64,000 nucleotides of DNA from Occultella glacieicola (GTDB lineage Bacteria > Actinomycetota > Actinomycetes > Actinomycetales > Beutenbergiaceae), in assembly GCF_004353825.1 (NCBI RefSeq), contig NZ_SMNA01000014.1, positions 62,001 to 126,000 on the forward strand, given 5' to 3'. Position numbers and translations under genes: made by a program. This document shows, piece after piece, positions 10,463-17,776 of the stretch (position 1 is its first letter; each line of letters opens with the position of its first letter). The notes under the pieces are model-generated. The model was given only the letters and a program-made list of their open reading frames with translations, had not been told where the DNA came from and searched no databases.

Positions 10463-12437
10463 CCGGGTCCTCGGGGTTGACCAGGGTCCGTGCCGAGGAC
10501 GCCAGCTGCCACGGCACGGACGCCATCACCACCCCCGGGGTGTAGAGCAGGCGGGACTTCAGCCGCAGCGCGCTCTGGTTGTGCAGGATCCGCTCCCACC
10601 AGTGCCCCACGACGTACTCGGGCACGTAGACGACCACGAGGTCGCGGGGGGACTCGCGACGGATCGACTTCACGTACTCCAGGACCGGACGGGTCAGGTC
10701 CCGGTACGGGGAGTCCAGGACGGTCAGTGGCAGCGGCACCCCGGTCGCGTCCCAGTCGCGGCGGACCTGCTCCGCGGCGGCCCGGTCCACGGCCACCGTG
10801 ATCGCCTGCAGCGTGGACGGCCGGGTGGCCCGGGCGTACGCCAGGGCCCGCATCGTCGGCTTGTGCACCTTGGACACGAGCACGATCGCGTGCACCCGGC
10901 TGGGCAGGGTGCGGGCCTCGGTGACGTCGTCGATGGCGAGCTCGTCCGCGACCTGCTGGTAGTGCCGCCGGACGAAGACCATGACCGCGAACAGCAACCC
11001 CATCAGGCCGAGTGCGATCCACGCGCCGTGCGTGAACTTCGTGATCAGCACGACGCCGAGGACCACCGCCGTGAGCGCGAACCCGAACGCGTTGATCGCC
11101 CGGGACCGCTTCATGGTGGCCCGTTCCTTGGCCGCGACCACGCTCGGCAGGCGCTCGTTCCAGTGCCGGATCATGCCGAGCTGGCCGAGGGTGAAGGACA
11201 CGAACACGCCCACGATGTACAGCTGGATCAGCCGGGTCACCTCGGCGTCGAAGATCCAGATGAGCGTGATCGCGGCCACGGCCAGGATGATGATCCCGTT
11301 GGAGAACGCCAGCCGGTCCCCGCGTGTGTACAGCTGCCGCGGCAGGTAGCCGTCCTTGCTCAGGATGGAGGCGAGCGTGGGGAACCCGTTGAACGCCGTG
11401 TTCGCCGCGAGCAGCAGGATCAGTCCGGTCGCCGCGGTCACCAGGTAGAACATCGGCGGAAAGCCCGCGAACACGGTCTGGGCGAGCTGGCCGATCACCG
11501 GATCCTGCTCGTAGCCCTCCGGCACCGGCTGCCCGTCCAGGGTCAGCTGCAGGTGCGGGTCCTGGACGAACCGGATCTGGGTGGCCTGTGCCAGCCCGAT
11601 CACCGTCATCAGCATGATCGCGCCGATCAGCCCGAGCAGCACCAGCGTGGCCGCCGCGTTCTTCGACTTCGGCTTGCGGAAAGCTGGCACCCCGTTGCTG
11701 ATCGCCTCGACCCCGGTCAGGGCGGCGGCGCCGGAGGAGAACGCGCGCAGCACCAGGAAGGCACCGGCCAGCCCCATCAGGCCGGCCTCGTAGCCCGGCT
11801 CGGCGAGCACGTCGAACTGGGCGCTCTCGGCGGTGCCCAGGGTCCCGGTGAGCCATTGGATGCCACCGACGAGGGCCATCACGCCCATGGCGGCCATGAA
11901 CAGGTACACCGGGACGGCGAAGGACGTGCCGGACTCCCGCACGCCGCGCAGGTTGATCAGCGCGATCAGCGTGACCAGCCCGATCGCCACGATCGCCTCA
12001 TGTCCGCGGGCGGCCGGGAACGCGGTGGCCAGGTAGTGGGATCCGGAGGAGACGGACACGGCGACGGTCAGCACGTAGTCGACCTCCAATGCGCTCGCGA
12101 CGGTCAGCCCGGCACGCGGCCCCAGGTTCGTGGTGGCCACCTCGTAGTCGCCACCGCCGGAGGGATAGGCACGGACGGTCTGCCGGTAGGAGGCCACGAC
12201 CGCGAGCATGACGACGACGACGACGAGCCCGACCCACGGCGAGATCGTGTAGGACGCCAGTCCCGCCAGGGACAACGTGAGCAGGATCTCGTCGGGCGCG
12301 TAGGCGACCGACGAGAGGGCGTCGGAGGCGAACACCGGCAGCGCGATCCGCTTCGGCAGCAGCGTGTGCCCGAGGCGCTCGCTGCGGACCGGGCGCCCGA
12401 CGAGGATGCGCTTGGCGGCATCGGTGAGATCAGGCAC
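10410..12437 (-). CDS. APC-superfamily permease, KimA-like potassium importer
   Basis: 675 residues with about 12 membrane helices followed by a cytosolic domain of about 200 residues. The first helix region reads FASDALSSVAYAPDEIL, followed by YPSGGGDYEVA and FSSGAAALTGVEAISNGVPAF. These are the hallmarks of the KUP/KimA (YdaO) branch of the APC superfamily, where KimA is a c-di-AMP-inhibited H+/K+ symporter. The C-terminal part contains a universal-stress-like fold (MRALAYARATRPSTLQAITVAV). The gene is divergent from two TrkA genes, 478 bp away across a small oxidoreductase gene, supporting a K+ role. TACAGT lies 8 nt before the GTG start. Substrate is inferred; amino acid transport was considered but is less likely. 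Confidence 0.85.
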   Translation of the reverse strand: MPDLTDAAKRILVGRPVRSERLGHTLLPKRIALPVFASDALSSVAYAPDEILLTLSLAGLASYTISPWVGLVVVVVMLAVVASYRQTVRAYPSGGGDYEVATTNLGPRAGLTVASALEVDYVLTVAVSVSSGSHYLATAFPAARGHEAIVAIGLVTLIALINLRGVRESGTSFAVPVYLFMAAMGVMALVGGIQWLTGTLGTAESAQFDVLAEPGYEAGLMGLAGAFLVLRAFSSGAAALTGVEAISNGVPAFRKPKSKNAAATLVLLGLIGAIMLMTVIGLAQATQIRFVQDPHLQLTLDGQPVPEGYEQDPVIGQLAQTVFAGFPPMFYLVTAATGLILLLAANTAFNGFPTLASILSKDGYLPRQLYTRGDRLAFSNGIIILAVAAITLIWIFDAEVTRLIQLYIVGVFVSFTLGQLGMIRHWNERLPSVVAAKERATMKRSRAINAFGFALTAVVLGVVLITKFTHGAWIALGLMGLLFAVMVFVRRHYQQVADELAIDDVTEARTLPSRVHAIVLVSKVHKPTMRALAYARATRPSTLQAITVAVDRAAAEQVRRDWDATGVPLPLTVLDSPYRDLTRPVLEYVKSIRRESPRDLVVVYVPEYVVGHWWERILHNQSALRLKSRLLYTPGVVMASVPWQLASSARTLVNPEDPGERLGDLPAPGMVRRGD

Positions 12438-12445
12438 GGTGGCTC

Positions 12446-12451
12446 ACTGTA
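12446..12451 (-). promoter_or_regulatory. -10 box TACAGT of the KimA-like gene, leaderless type
   Basis: TACAGT on the minus strand followed by 8 nt and the GTG start at 12437; no Shine-Dalgarno sequence is seen. Confidence 0.4.
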
Positions 12452-12465
12452 CGCGCCGATCCGCG

Positions 12466-12846
12466 CTAACGCTCCCGCATCGTGAGCGTCTCGAGCGAGC
12501 GTGTCGCGCGCAGGATCCTCGCCACCACGAAGGGCGCCCAGGACGCCTTCTCGTCCCGGCCGAGCACCGGGTCGGTGAGTTCGACCGTGCGGCCGCGGGT
12601 ACGGACGCGGGCGCCGCCCGCCGCGAGGACGTTGCGGACCCAGTCCGTCTCCGGCCCGTAGGTCAGGGCGAACACGTAGGCACCGTCCCTCACGAACACG
12701 TTGACCGGAATCGTGTACGCGGCACCGGACCTGCGCCCGGTATGGGTGAGCAGACCGAAACCCGGCAGCCTGGGCGCGACATGCCGCATGACCGGGTTCA
12801 GGTACTTCTTGTTGCGCTCGGCGGCCTTGCGGGACAGTGGGCTCAT
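12466..12846 (-). CDS. Deazaflavin (F420)-dependent nitroreductase-family protein
   Basis: 126 residues, a compact split beta-barrel protein of the Ddn/F420-dependent oxidoreductase family. The cofactor-binding signature LTHTGRRSGAAYTIPV is at about residues 33-48, followed by YVFALTYGPETDWVRNVLAAGG and the closing strand VELTDP. Members reduce varied substrates with F420H2; the substrate here cannot be read from sequence. The ATG has GGAGGA about 11 nt upstream. It sits between the KimA-like gene, which follows it 28 bp downstream on the same strand, and the divergent TrkA genes. Confidence 0.85.
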   Translation of the reverse strand: MSPLSRKAAERNKKYLNPVMRHVAPRLPGFGLLTHTGRRSGAAYTIPVNVFVRDGAYVFALTYGPETDWVRNVLAAGGARVRTRGRTVELTDPVLGRDEKASWAPFVVARILRATRSLETLTMRER

Positions 12847-12900
12847 CGGTTGCTCGGTCCTCCGGTGGCTGGTGCCGACGCCGCCACCGTACTCCCGGTG

Positions 12901-12906
12901 TAGCGT
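12901..12906 (+). promoter_or_regulatory. -10 box TAGCGT of the TrkA operon, leaderless type
   Basis: TAGCGT followed by 8 nt and the GTG at 12915. No ribosome-binding site is seen, which favours this GTG over a longer frame opening at 12837. Confidence 0.45.
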
Positions 12907-12914
12907 CTGGGATC

Positions 12915-13583
12915 GTGCACTTCGTCATCATGGGCGCGGGTCGGGTCGGGGTCACCCTCGCCGAGACCCTGGAGGCCAAAGGTCACTCCGTGGCGATCAT
13001 CGATCAGAACCCGGAGGCGTTCCGGCGACTCTCGGACGACTTCGAGGGCCGCCGGGTGACCGGCATGGGCTTCGACCGGGAGGCCCTGGCGCAGGCAGGC
13101 ATCGAGGACGCGTACGCGTTCGCGGCCGTGTCCAGCGGGGACAACTCGAACATCATCGCCGCCCGGGTGGTCCGCGAGGTGTTCGGGATCGACAACGTCG
13201 TGGCCCGGATCTACGACCCGGGCCGGGCGCAGATCTACCAGCGGCTCGGGATCACCACGGTCGCCACGGTCCGGTGGACCGCGGACCAGGTACTGCGCCG
13301 GATGATGCCCACCGGCGCCGCGAGCGAGTACCGGGACGCCTCCGGTGGCGTCAGCCTGTGTGAGATGGACCTCCACGAGGGCTGGATCGGTCACACCGTC
13401 CGCCAGCTGCAGAACCTCGCGCAGGCGCGGATCGCGTACCTCACCCGGTTCGGGGAGGCTTACATCCCGGCGCCGCTGGACGTGCTCCAGGAGAACGACG
13501 TGCTGCACGTCATCGTGTACACCGACCGGATCAGCGACGTCCAACGGGTGCTGGCCACCGCGCCCAAGCCGGAGGAGGACTGA
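12915..13583 (+). CDS. trkA: TrkA-family potassium uptake regulatory subunit (CeoB-like)
   Basis: 222 residues. The Rossmann motif VIMGAGRVGVTLAETLE at the N-terminus and the acidic end of strand 2 (IIDQNP) mark an NAD(H)-binding RCK_N domain. An RCK_C domain follows from about residue 140 (LHEGWIGHTVRQL), a site that binds c-di-AMP in some homologues. These cytosolic proteins gate a K+ channel or transporter. The start is GTG at 12915, 8 nt after a TAGCGT box. The stop overlaps the start of the next gene (TGATG), preceded by GGAGGAGG, so the pair is co-translated. Order and pairing match ceoB-ceoC of mycobacteria. Confidence 0.93.
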   Translation: MHFVIMGAGRVGVTLAETLEAKGHSVAIIDQNPEAFRRLSDDFEGRRVTGMGFDREALAQAGIEDAYAFAAVSSGDNSNIIAARVVREVFGIDNVVARIYDPGRAQIYQRLGITTVATVRWTADQVLRRMMPTGAASEYRDASGGVSLCEMDLHEGWIGHTVRQLQNLAQARIAYLTRFGEAYIPAPLDVLQENDVLHVIVYTDRISDVQRVLATAPKPEED

Positions 13584-14263
13584 TGCGGGTCGTGATCGCC
13601 GGCGCCGGGAGCGTCGGCCGCTCGATCGCGCGGGAGCTGATCGGGCACACCCACGAGGTGCTCCTGATCGACAAGGACCCGATGGCGATGAAGGTGTCCT
13701 CGGTGAGCGAGGCCGAGTGGCTGCTCGCGGACGCCTGCGAGATCAGTTCGCTGGGCCAGGCCGAGCTCGCCTCCGCGGACGTCGTGGTGGCGGCGACCGG
13801 CGACGACAAGGCCAACCTCGTCGTGTCGCTGCTGGCGAAGACGGAGTTCGCCGTGCCCCGGGTGGTGGCCCGGGTGAACAACCCGAAGAACGAGTGGATG
13901 TTCGACGAGGCCTGGGGGGTGGACGTGCTCGTCTCCACGCCCCGGATCATGACCTCCCTGGTCGAGGAGGCGGTCTCGGTCGGCGACCTCGTCCGGATCT
14001 TCACCTTCCACCAGTCGGGTGCGAGCATGTACGAAATCACCCTGGCCCCGACCGCGGCGGTCGTCGGCCAGCAGATCTCCCAGATCGCGTGGCCGAGCGC
14101 GGCCGTGCTGGCCGCGATCATCCGCGGGGATCAGCCGATCGCACCGAGCCCGGACGACACCCTGGAGGCCGGCGACGAACTGCTGCTCATCGTGTCGTCT
14201 GCGGAGCAGGCGGATCTGCTGGAGCTGCAGCACCTGCTCGGGGATTCACCATCAGCCACGTGA
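13583..14263 (+). CDS. trkA: TrkA-family potassium uptake regulatory subunit (CeoC-like)
   Basis: 226 residues. RCK_N has VIAGAGSVGRSIAREL and strand-2 LLIDKDPMAM; RCK_C runs from about residue 145 (MYEITLAPTAAVVGQQI) to DELLLIVSS. It probably forms the gating ring together with the upstream paralogue. No membrane partner (TrkH/TrkG) is in the window; the KimA-like permease across the divergent region is a possible functional neighbour. The 3' end overlaps the 3' end of the convergent DUF3159 gene by 77 nt. Confidence 0.93.
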   Translation: MRVVIAGAGSVGRSIARELIGHTHEVLLIDKDPMAMKVSSVSEAEWLLADACEISSLGQAELASADVVVAATGDDKANLVVSLLAKTEFAVPRVVARVNNPKNEWMFDEAWGVDVLVSTPRIMTSLVEEAVSVGDLVRIFTFHQSGASMYEITLAPTAAVVGQQISQIAWPSAAVLAAIIRGDQPIAPSPDDTLEAGDELLLIVSSAEQADLLELQHLLGDSPSAT

Positions 14264-14945
14264 TCCACAGCACCAGCGCCCACAGCGGCAGCCCCATCAC
14301 CAGGCGCGCCGTGCCGAGCCAGCCGGCCTCGGCGTTCAGGTAGAGCGGCACCTGCACCGCCAGCCGGGCCGCGAACGCAGCGACCCACAGCCAGGACGCG
14401 AGCGTGTAGCGACGCAGGAGCGCCCGGTCCTCGCGCCAGTCGAAGCCTCGCCCGAACAGGCTGGAGACGATCACGCCGACCACCGGCCACCTGGCCAGGA
14501 TGGATGCGGTCACGCCGATCACGAACCCGGCATTGACGTACAAGCCCCAGGCGAAGTAGTCCTGCGCCTCGCCGGTGCGCCACGCCCACACGGCACCGAT
14601 CGCGACGCCGAGCAGGCCCCCGACCGCCTGCGTGACCGGCGTCCTGGCGACCAGCCGGGCGATCGTGGCGACGACGGCGACGGCCACCGAGGAGATCAGC
14701 GCCGGCATCAGGTCCCTGGTGGCCACGAACACCACCACGAAGACCAGCCCCGGCGCCGTCGACTCGATCAGGCCGCGTACACCGCCGATCGACTCGGCGA
14801 GGTTGAACTCCCCCGCCGCGAGCTGGCCCATGCCGCGCCCGCCGGCCTCGGCCCGCACGCCCGGCAGCGGGCGGCCCTCGCTGCCGTCAGGTGGGGTCTG
14901 GTCGGTCGCCTGCTGCGCCGGGTCGGGCTCGCGGTTCTCGGTCAC
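14187..14945 (-). CDS. DUF3159 family membrane protein
   Basis: 252 residues from GTG 14945, which overlaps the stop of the upstream gene (GTGA). The N-terminal 65 residues are polar. A FNLAESIGGVRGLIES segment follows, then about six membrane helices with conserved features such as GWRE-like FDWREDRALLRRYT between helices. The Pro/Ala-rich tail (PADPPAPQTTR) overlaps the trkA 3' end. Function is unknown. The gene is the last of the conserved operon dut > DUF3710 > OB-fold > DUF3159, the same order as Rv2697c-Rv2693c, which hints at a shared role in nucleic acid or nucleotide upkeep, but nothing in the sequence shows it. Confidence 0.85.
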   Translation of the reverse strand: MTENREPDPAQQATDQTPPDGSEGRPLPGVRAEAGGRGMGQLAAGEFNLAESIGGVRGLIESTAPGLVFVVVFVATRDLMPALISSVAVAVVATIARLVARTPVTQAVGGLLGVAIGAVWAWRTGEAQDYFAWGLYVNAGFVIGVTASILARWPVVGVIVSSLFGRGFDWREDRALLRRYTLASWLWVAAFAARLAVQVPLYLNAEAGWLGTARLVMGLPLWALVLWITWLMVNPRAGAAAPADPPAPQTTR

Positions 14946-15331
14946 GGGTTCGCCTCTGCGGAGTCGGGGGCGGGCAGGAGTCGGTACTCCGGGTTGAACA
15001 TGGTGGCGTGGGTGCGGCCGAAGTCGGCCGCGGTGATCATGCCCTCGGCGACGAGCCGGCGGCCGGGTTCGATGCCCGGGATCTCGCGGCGCCCGAGCCA
15101 GACGAGGTCCAGGCTTCCGGACCCGTCGTACAGTTCGGCCACCAGGGCCGGGCCGGCGGCGGCGGGCGCGAACGTGACCGCGCGGATCACCCCGGAGACC
15201 TCGGCGCGACTGCGCAGCCGGCACTGGCCCACCGGCTGGGTGCCGCGGCGGCGCACCTCGAGCCGTTCGTCGTCCGCCTCGAGTTCGGCCTGGGAAGCCG
15301 TCAGCCGGTCCCACACGGTGCGTAGGCTCAT
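14942..15331 (-). CDS. Small OB-fold nucleic-acid-binding domain protein
   Basis: 129 residues from ATG 15331. An OB-fold core is recognisable: AEVSGVIRAVTF, then LVAELYDGSGSLDLVWLGRREIPGI and RLVAEGMI, the pattern of RecG/AspRS-type anticodon-binding OB domains. It probably binds single-stranded nucleic acid. It lies 7 bp after the DUF3710 gene and its stop overlaps the DUF3159 start by 4 nt, so it is translated from the dut operon mRNA. Its function is not known; it corresponds to Rv2694c by position. Confidence 0.82.
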   Translation of the reverse strand: MSLRTVWDRLTASQAELEADDERLEVRRRGTQPVGQCRLRSRAEVSGVIRAVTFAPAAAGPALVAELYDGSGSLDLVWLGRREIPGIEPGRRLVAEGMITAADFGRTHATMFNPEYRLLPAPDSAEANP

Positions 15332-15338
15332 CGCTGCG

Positions 15339-16049
15339 TCAACGGGTCTCGGTGATCTCGGGACCACGCTTGGGCAGGTCCAGGCTCGGGCGCCCGCCGG
15401 GTACCTCGGGCCCGGCCTCCGCCGGCCGCCCGGGCAGGTGCAGGGTCAGCAGGTCGCGCGGCGGGCGCGCATCGGTGCCGCGGACCACCACGACGTCCGC
15501 GAGGATGTCCTCCAGCGCCGCGGCAGCCTCCGCGTCGACGGTCGCCTTGCCGGAGACCACCGCCCGCAGGAACCAGCGCGGTCCGTCCACGCCGATGAAC
15601 CGGGCCGGGCGGCTACCGGTGCGTCCGTCCGGGAGCCGGGCCGGCAGGCGGGCCAGGAGTTCGCGGCCGAACGGACCGGACCGCTCGTCGGCGGAGCCGC
15701 CCTGCTTGACCACCTGGTCGCGGATCTCCCCGCGCAGCTCCTCCCAGAGGCCTTCGCTGCGGGGAGCGGCGAACGCCTGCAACTGCAGACTGGAGGCGTC
15801 CAGCATCAGGCGCACGGCCACGACCCGCCGGGTCTTGGAGTCCAGTTCCATCTTGACCTGACTACCCGCCCGCTTGGGCAGGCGGATTGCGCCGAGGTCG
15901 ATGCGCGAACCCAGTTCCGGCACCTCGTCCGCGTCCCAGGGCCCGCGGCCCTCGGGCTCCACGGGGCTCTCGGCCGTGTCCAACCTGTCGCCGGAGCCCT
16001 CGGGCTCCGGGGCCGCGGCGTCCTTCTTCCGGCGTCCGAACAATGCCAT
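15339..16049 (-). CDS. DUF3710 family protein
   Basis: 236 residues. The N-terminus MALFGRRKKD is basic, then an acidic Pro/Glu-rich linker of about 35 residues leads to a single globular domain that begins GSRIDLGAIRLP and contains QLQAFAAPRSEGLWEELR and RFIGVDGPRWFLRAVV. No membrane segment is seen. The family is widespread in Actinobacteria and has no known activity. The start codon overlaps the dut stop (TGATG), and this pairing with dut is conserved in mycobacteria (Rv2696c-Rv2697c). Confidence 0.87.
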   Translation of the reverse strand: MALFGRRKKDAAAPEPEGSGDRLDTAESPVEPEGRGPWDADEVPELGSRIDLGAIRLPKRAGSQVKMELDSKTRRVVAVRLMLDASSLQLQAFAAPRSEGLWEELRGEIRDQVVKQGGSADERSGPFGRELLARLPARLPDGRTGSRPARFIGVDGPRWFLRAVVSGKATVDAEAAAALEDILADVVVVRGTDARPPRDLLTLHLPGRPAEAGPEVPGGRPSLDLPKRGPEITETR

Positions 16050-16537
16050 CAGTGTGCTCCCTCGGCGATCGCGTACCCTCCGGTCGAGCCGAGCCCGCCC
16101 GCGCCGCGGTCACTGCCGGGCAGCCGCTCGACCTCGGTGAACCGTGCCGAGGCGACCTGCTGGATCACGAGCTGCGCGATCCGGTCGCCGCGCTCGAGAC
16201 GGGCCTCGGCCCGGGTGTCGGTGTTGACAAGGATGACCTTGATCTCGCCGCGGTACCCGGCGTCGATCGTCCCCGGTGCGTTCAGCGTGGTGATGCCGTG
16301 TTTGGCGGCCAGCCCCGAACGGGGGTGCACGAACGCCGCGAAGCCGCGCGGCAGGGCGATCGCGATCCCGGTCGGCACCGTCGCCCGGCCGCCCGGCGGC
16401 AGCACCACGGGAGCCGCCGCGAGCAGGTCGAGGCCGGCGTCGCCGGGGTGGGCGTAGGAGGGCACCGGCAGGTCCGGGTCGAGCCGGTGGAGCAGGATGT
16501 CCACGTCCGCACCCGGGTCGTCGTTCTCAGTCATCAC
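16049..16537 (-). CDS. dut: dUTP diphosphatase
   Basis: 162 residues. It hydrolyses dUTP to dUMP, feeding dTMP synthesis and keeping uracil out of DNA. All five trimeric dUTPase motifs are present: PGDAGLDLLA, PRSGLAAK, NAPGTIDAGYRGEI (with the catalytic Asp and the uracil-specific Tyr), RGDRIAQLVIQ and the C-terminal lid GAGGLGSTGG. The GTG at 16537 is preferred over the next ATG because a TAGGCT box ends 6 nt before it, the leaderless pattern seen elsewhere in this window. It is the first gene of the dut-DUF3710-OB-DUF3159 operon and divergent from the DUF3093 gene. Confidence 0.96.
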   Translation of the reverse strand: MMTENDDPGADVDILLHRLDPDLPVPSYAHPGDAGLDLLAAAPVVLPPGGRATVPTGIAIALPRGFAAFVHPRSGLAAKHGITTLNAPGTIDAGYRGEIKVILVNTDTRAEARLERGDRIAQLVIQQVASARFTEVERLPGSDRGAGGLGSTGGYAIAEGAH

Positions 16538-16543
16538 CTCTCG

Positions 16544-16549
16544 AGCCTA
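16544..16549 (-). promoter_or_regulatory. -10 box TAGGCT of the dut operon, leaderless type
   Basis: TAGGCT on the minus strand, 6 nt before the GTG at 16537. This site decides the dut start. Confidence 0.5.
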
Positions 16550-16595
16550 CTTCGCAACGGCCATGCTCGTGACGGTCCGGGTCGGGTTCGGATGG

Positions 16596-16601
16596 CAGAC
16601 T
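16596..16601 (+). promoter_or_regulatory. -10 box CAGACT of the DUF3093 gene, leaderless type
   Basis: CAGACT, then 7 nt, then the GTG at 16609, with no Shine-Dalgarno sequence. Confidence 0.35.
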
Positions 16602-16608
16602 GGCACTT

Positions 16609-17076
16609 GTGCCCGTGTACTCCGAGACCCTGCTGCCGTCGGTCTGGAAGTGGCTGCTCGCCCCCGCCGGTGGGGCAGCGGCCGGAATAATCACCGTGGT
16701 TCTGGGCGTGCCTGTCGCGGTGGTGGTCGGGGTGGTCGTGACCATCGCGCTGGTGGCCGTGCTCGTGAGGACCGCGCCGGTGACGGTGGTCACCGACGAC
16801 GAGCTGCGTGCCGGCCGGGCCCATCTCCCACGGGAGTTCGTCGGATCCGTCGAGATCCTCGAGGGGTCGGCCCTGGAACAGGCGATGGGCCCGGGCCTGG
16901 ATGCCCGTGCCCACCTCCAGTTCAGTTCATCGGCTCCGGCGGCCGTACGAGTGGACCTGCGGGACCCGCAGGACCCCACCCCGTACTGGTTGCTCTCCAC
17001 CAGACACGCCCACGAACTCGCGCGCGCGCTGGTGGCGGATGCGGATCAGGCCGCGCACTCCGAGCAGACCGGCTGA
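16609..17076 (+). CDS. DUF3093 family membrane protein
   Basis: 155 residues. Two adjacent hydrophobic helices (about residues 11-30 and 33-55) anchor the protein. They are followed by a cytosolic or extracytosolic domain with the conserved segment TDDELRAGRAHLPREFVG and YWLLSTRHAHELARAL, a pattern resembling PH-like bacterial membrane proteins. Function is unknown. It is divergent from dut and its end overlaps the end of the DUF4193 gene by 31 nt. Confidence 0.85.
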   Translation: MPVYSETLLPSVWKWLLAPAGGAAAGIITVVLGVPVAVVVGVVVTIALVAVLVRTAPVTVVTDDELRAGRAHLPREFVGSVEILEGSALEQAMGPGLDARAHLQFSSSAPAAVRVDLRDPQDPTPYWLLSTRHAHELARALVADADQAAHSEQTG

Positions 17077-17345
17077 CCGTTCTCCTCGTAGGCGAGCTGG
17101 CTGCGGTGGTGGACCAGGAAGCAGCGTGAACAGGTGAATTCATCTGCCTGACGGGGCAGGACGCGGACGGAGAGTTCCTCTCCGCTGAGATCGGCGCCGG
17201 GAAGTTCGAATCCTTCGGCGGCTTCCGTCTCGTCCTCGTCGACCGCCCCGGAGTTCTTCTCCGCACGCCGGGCCTTCAGCTCCTCCAGGGAGTCCTCGCT
17301 GAGGTCCTCTTCGTTCTTGCGCGGTGCGTCGTAGTCGGTCGCCAT
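17046..17345 (-). CDS. DUF4193 family small zinc-ribbon protein
   Basis: 99 residues from ATG 17345. The N-terminal half is strongly acidic (LSEDSLEELKARRAEK and following). The C-terminal 35 residues carry two CxxC knuckles, FTCSRCFLVHH and QPVCSECAA, which form a likely zinc ribbon. Found throughout Actinobacteria (Rv2699c in M. tuberculosis), often as a highly expressed small protein; function unknown, with a role at the ribosome or RNA polymerase possible but unproven. The start is supported by the family N-terminus MATDYDAPR; only a distant GGAG (about 13 nt) precedes it. Confidence 0.88.
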   Translation of the reverse strand: MATDYDAPRKNEEDLSEDSLEELKARRAEKNSGAVDEDETEAAEGFELPGADLSGEELSVRVLPRQADEFTCSRCFLVHHRSQLAYEENGQPVCSECAA

Positions 17346-17776
17346 GGTGGGCAAGCGCTCCGGTTTCTCTTGATGACGGTGGTCGCAGTTACAACGCGCG
17401 GGGCGTCGAAATGTTCCCGTAGCGAAGGGATTGTCCACCATGCGCGCGAGATGCGCGCATCGAATCGGAGAATCCGTTGGTAACTGTGGTGAAGGTGACC
17501 CTCTGCCGGCCGTGTCCGACGGCGTCGACGCACCCACACCGGGCGAACCATACAACGGACCGCGCCCCCTCGTGCACGGGCCGGGCCGGCCCGGGGCGGC
17601 ACTGCTGGCCCGCGCCGCTCCGGAGCCGGCGGGTTAGGCTGCCCTGGTCGCTCCGGGCCGCGGTCGGCGGGCCGTGCGGCCACCCGCGTGGCGATCCTCG
17701 CCACACCGGACGTAATGCACCAGTCCCGACGAACGGGCTGGCAGGCTCGGGGTGTGCACGGTACGGAGGTGGCAAG
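17346..17776. promoter_or_regulatory. 431-bp divergent control region between DUF4193 and sepH genes
   Basis: No gene is supported here. Toward DUF4193 (minus) a TGGACA at 17432-17437 and AACATT at 17410-17415 with a 16-bp spacer form a plausible promoter. Upstream of it lies the palindrome GATGCGCGCATC (17450-17461), whose core also occurs as a direct repeat ATGCGCGC at 17440 and 17451, exactly 11 bp apart. Toward sepH (plus) a TAGGCT at 17635-17640 would give a leader of about 130 nt. The 17476-17500 segment repeats GGTAAC, GGTGAA and GGTGAC. Confidence 0.4.

Noticed and set aside
17431-17637. Short plus-strand frame upstream of sepH
   Set aside because: No ribosome-binding site, no leaderless -10 at its start and no recognisable protein; better explained as part of the long divergent control region.
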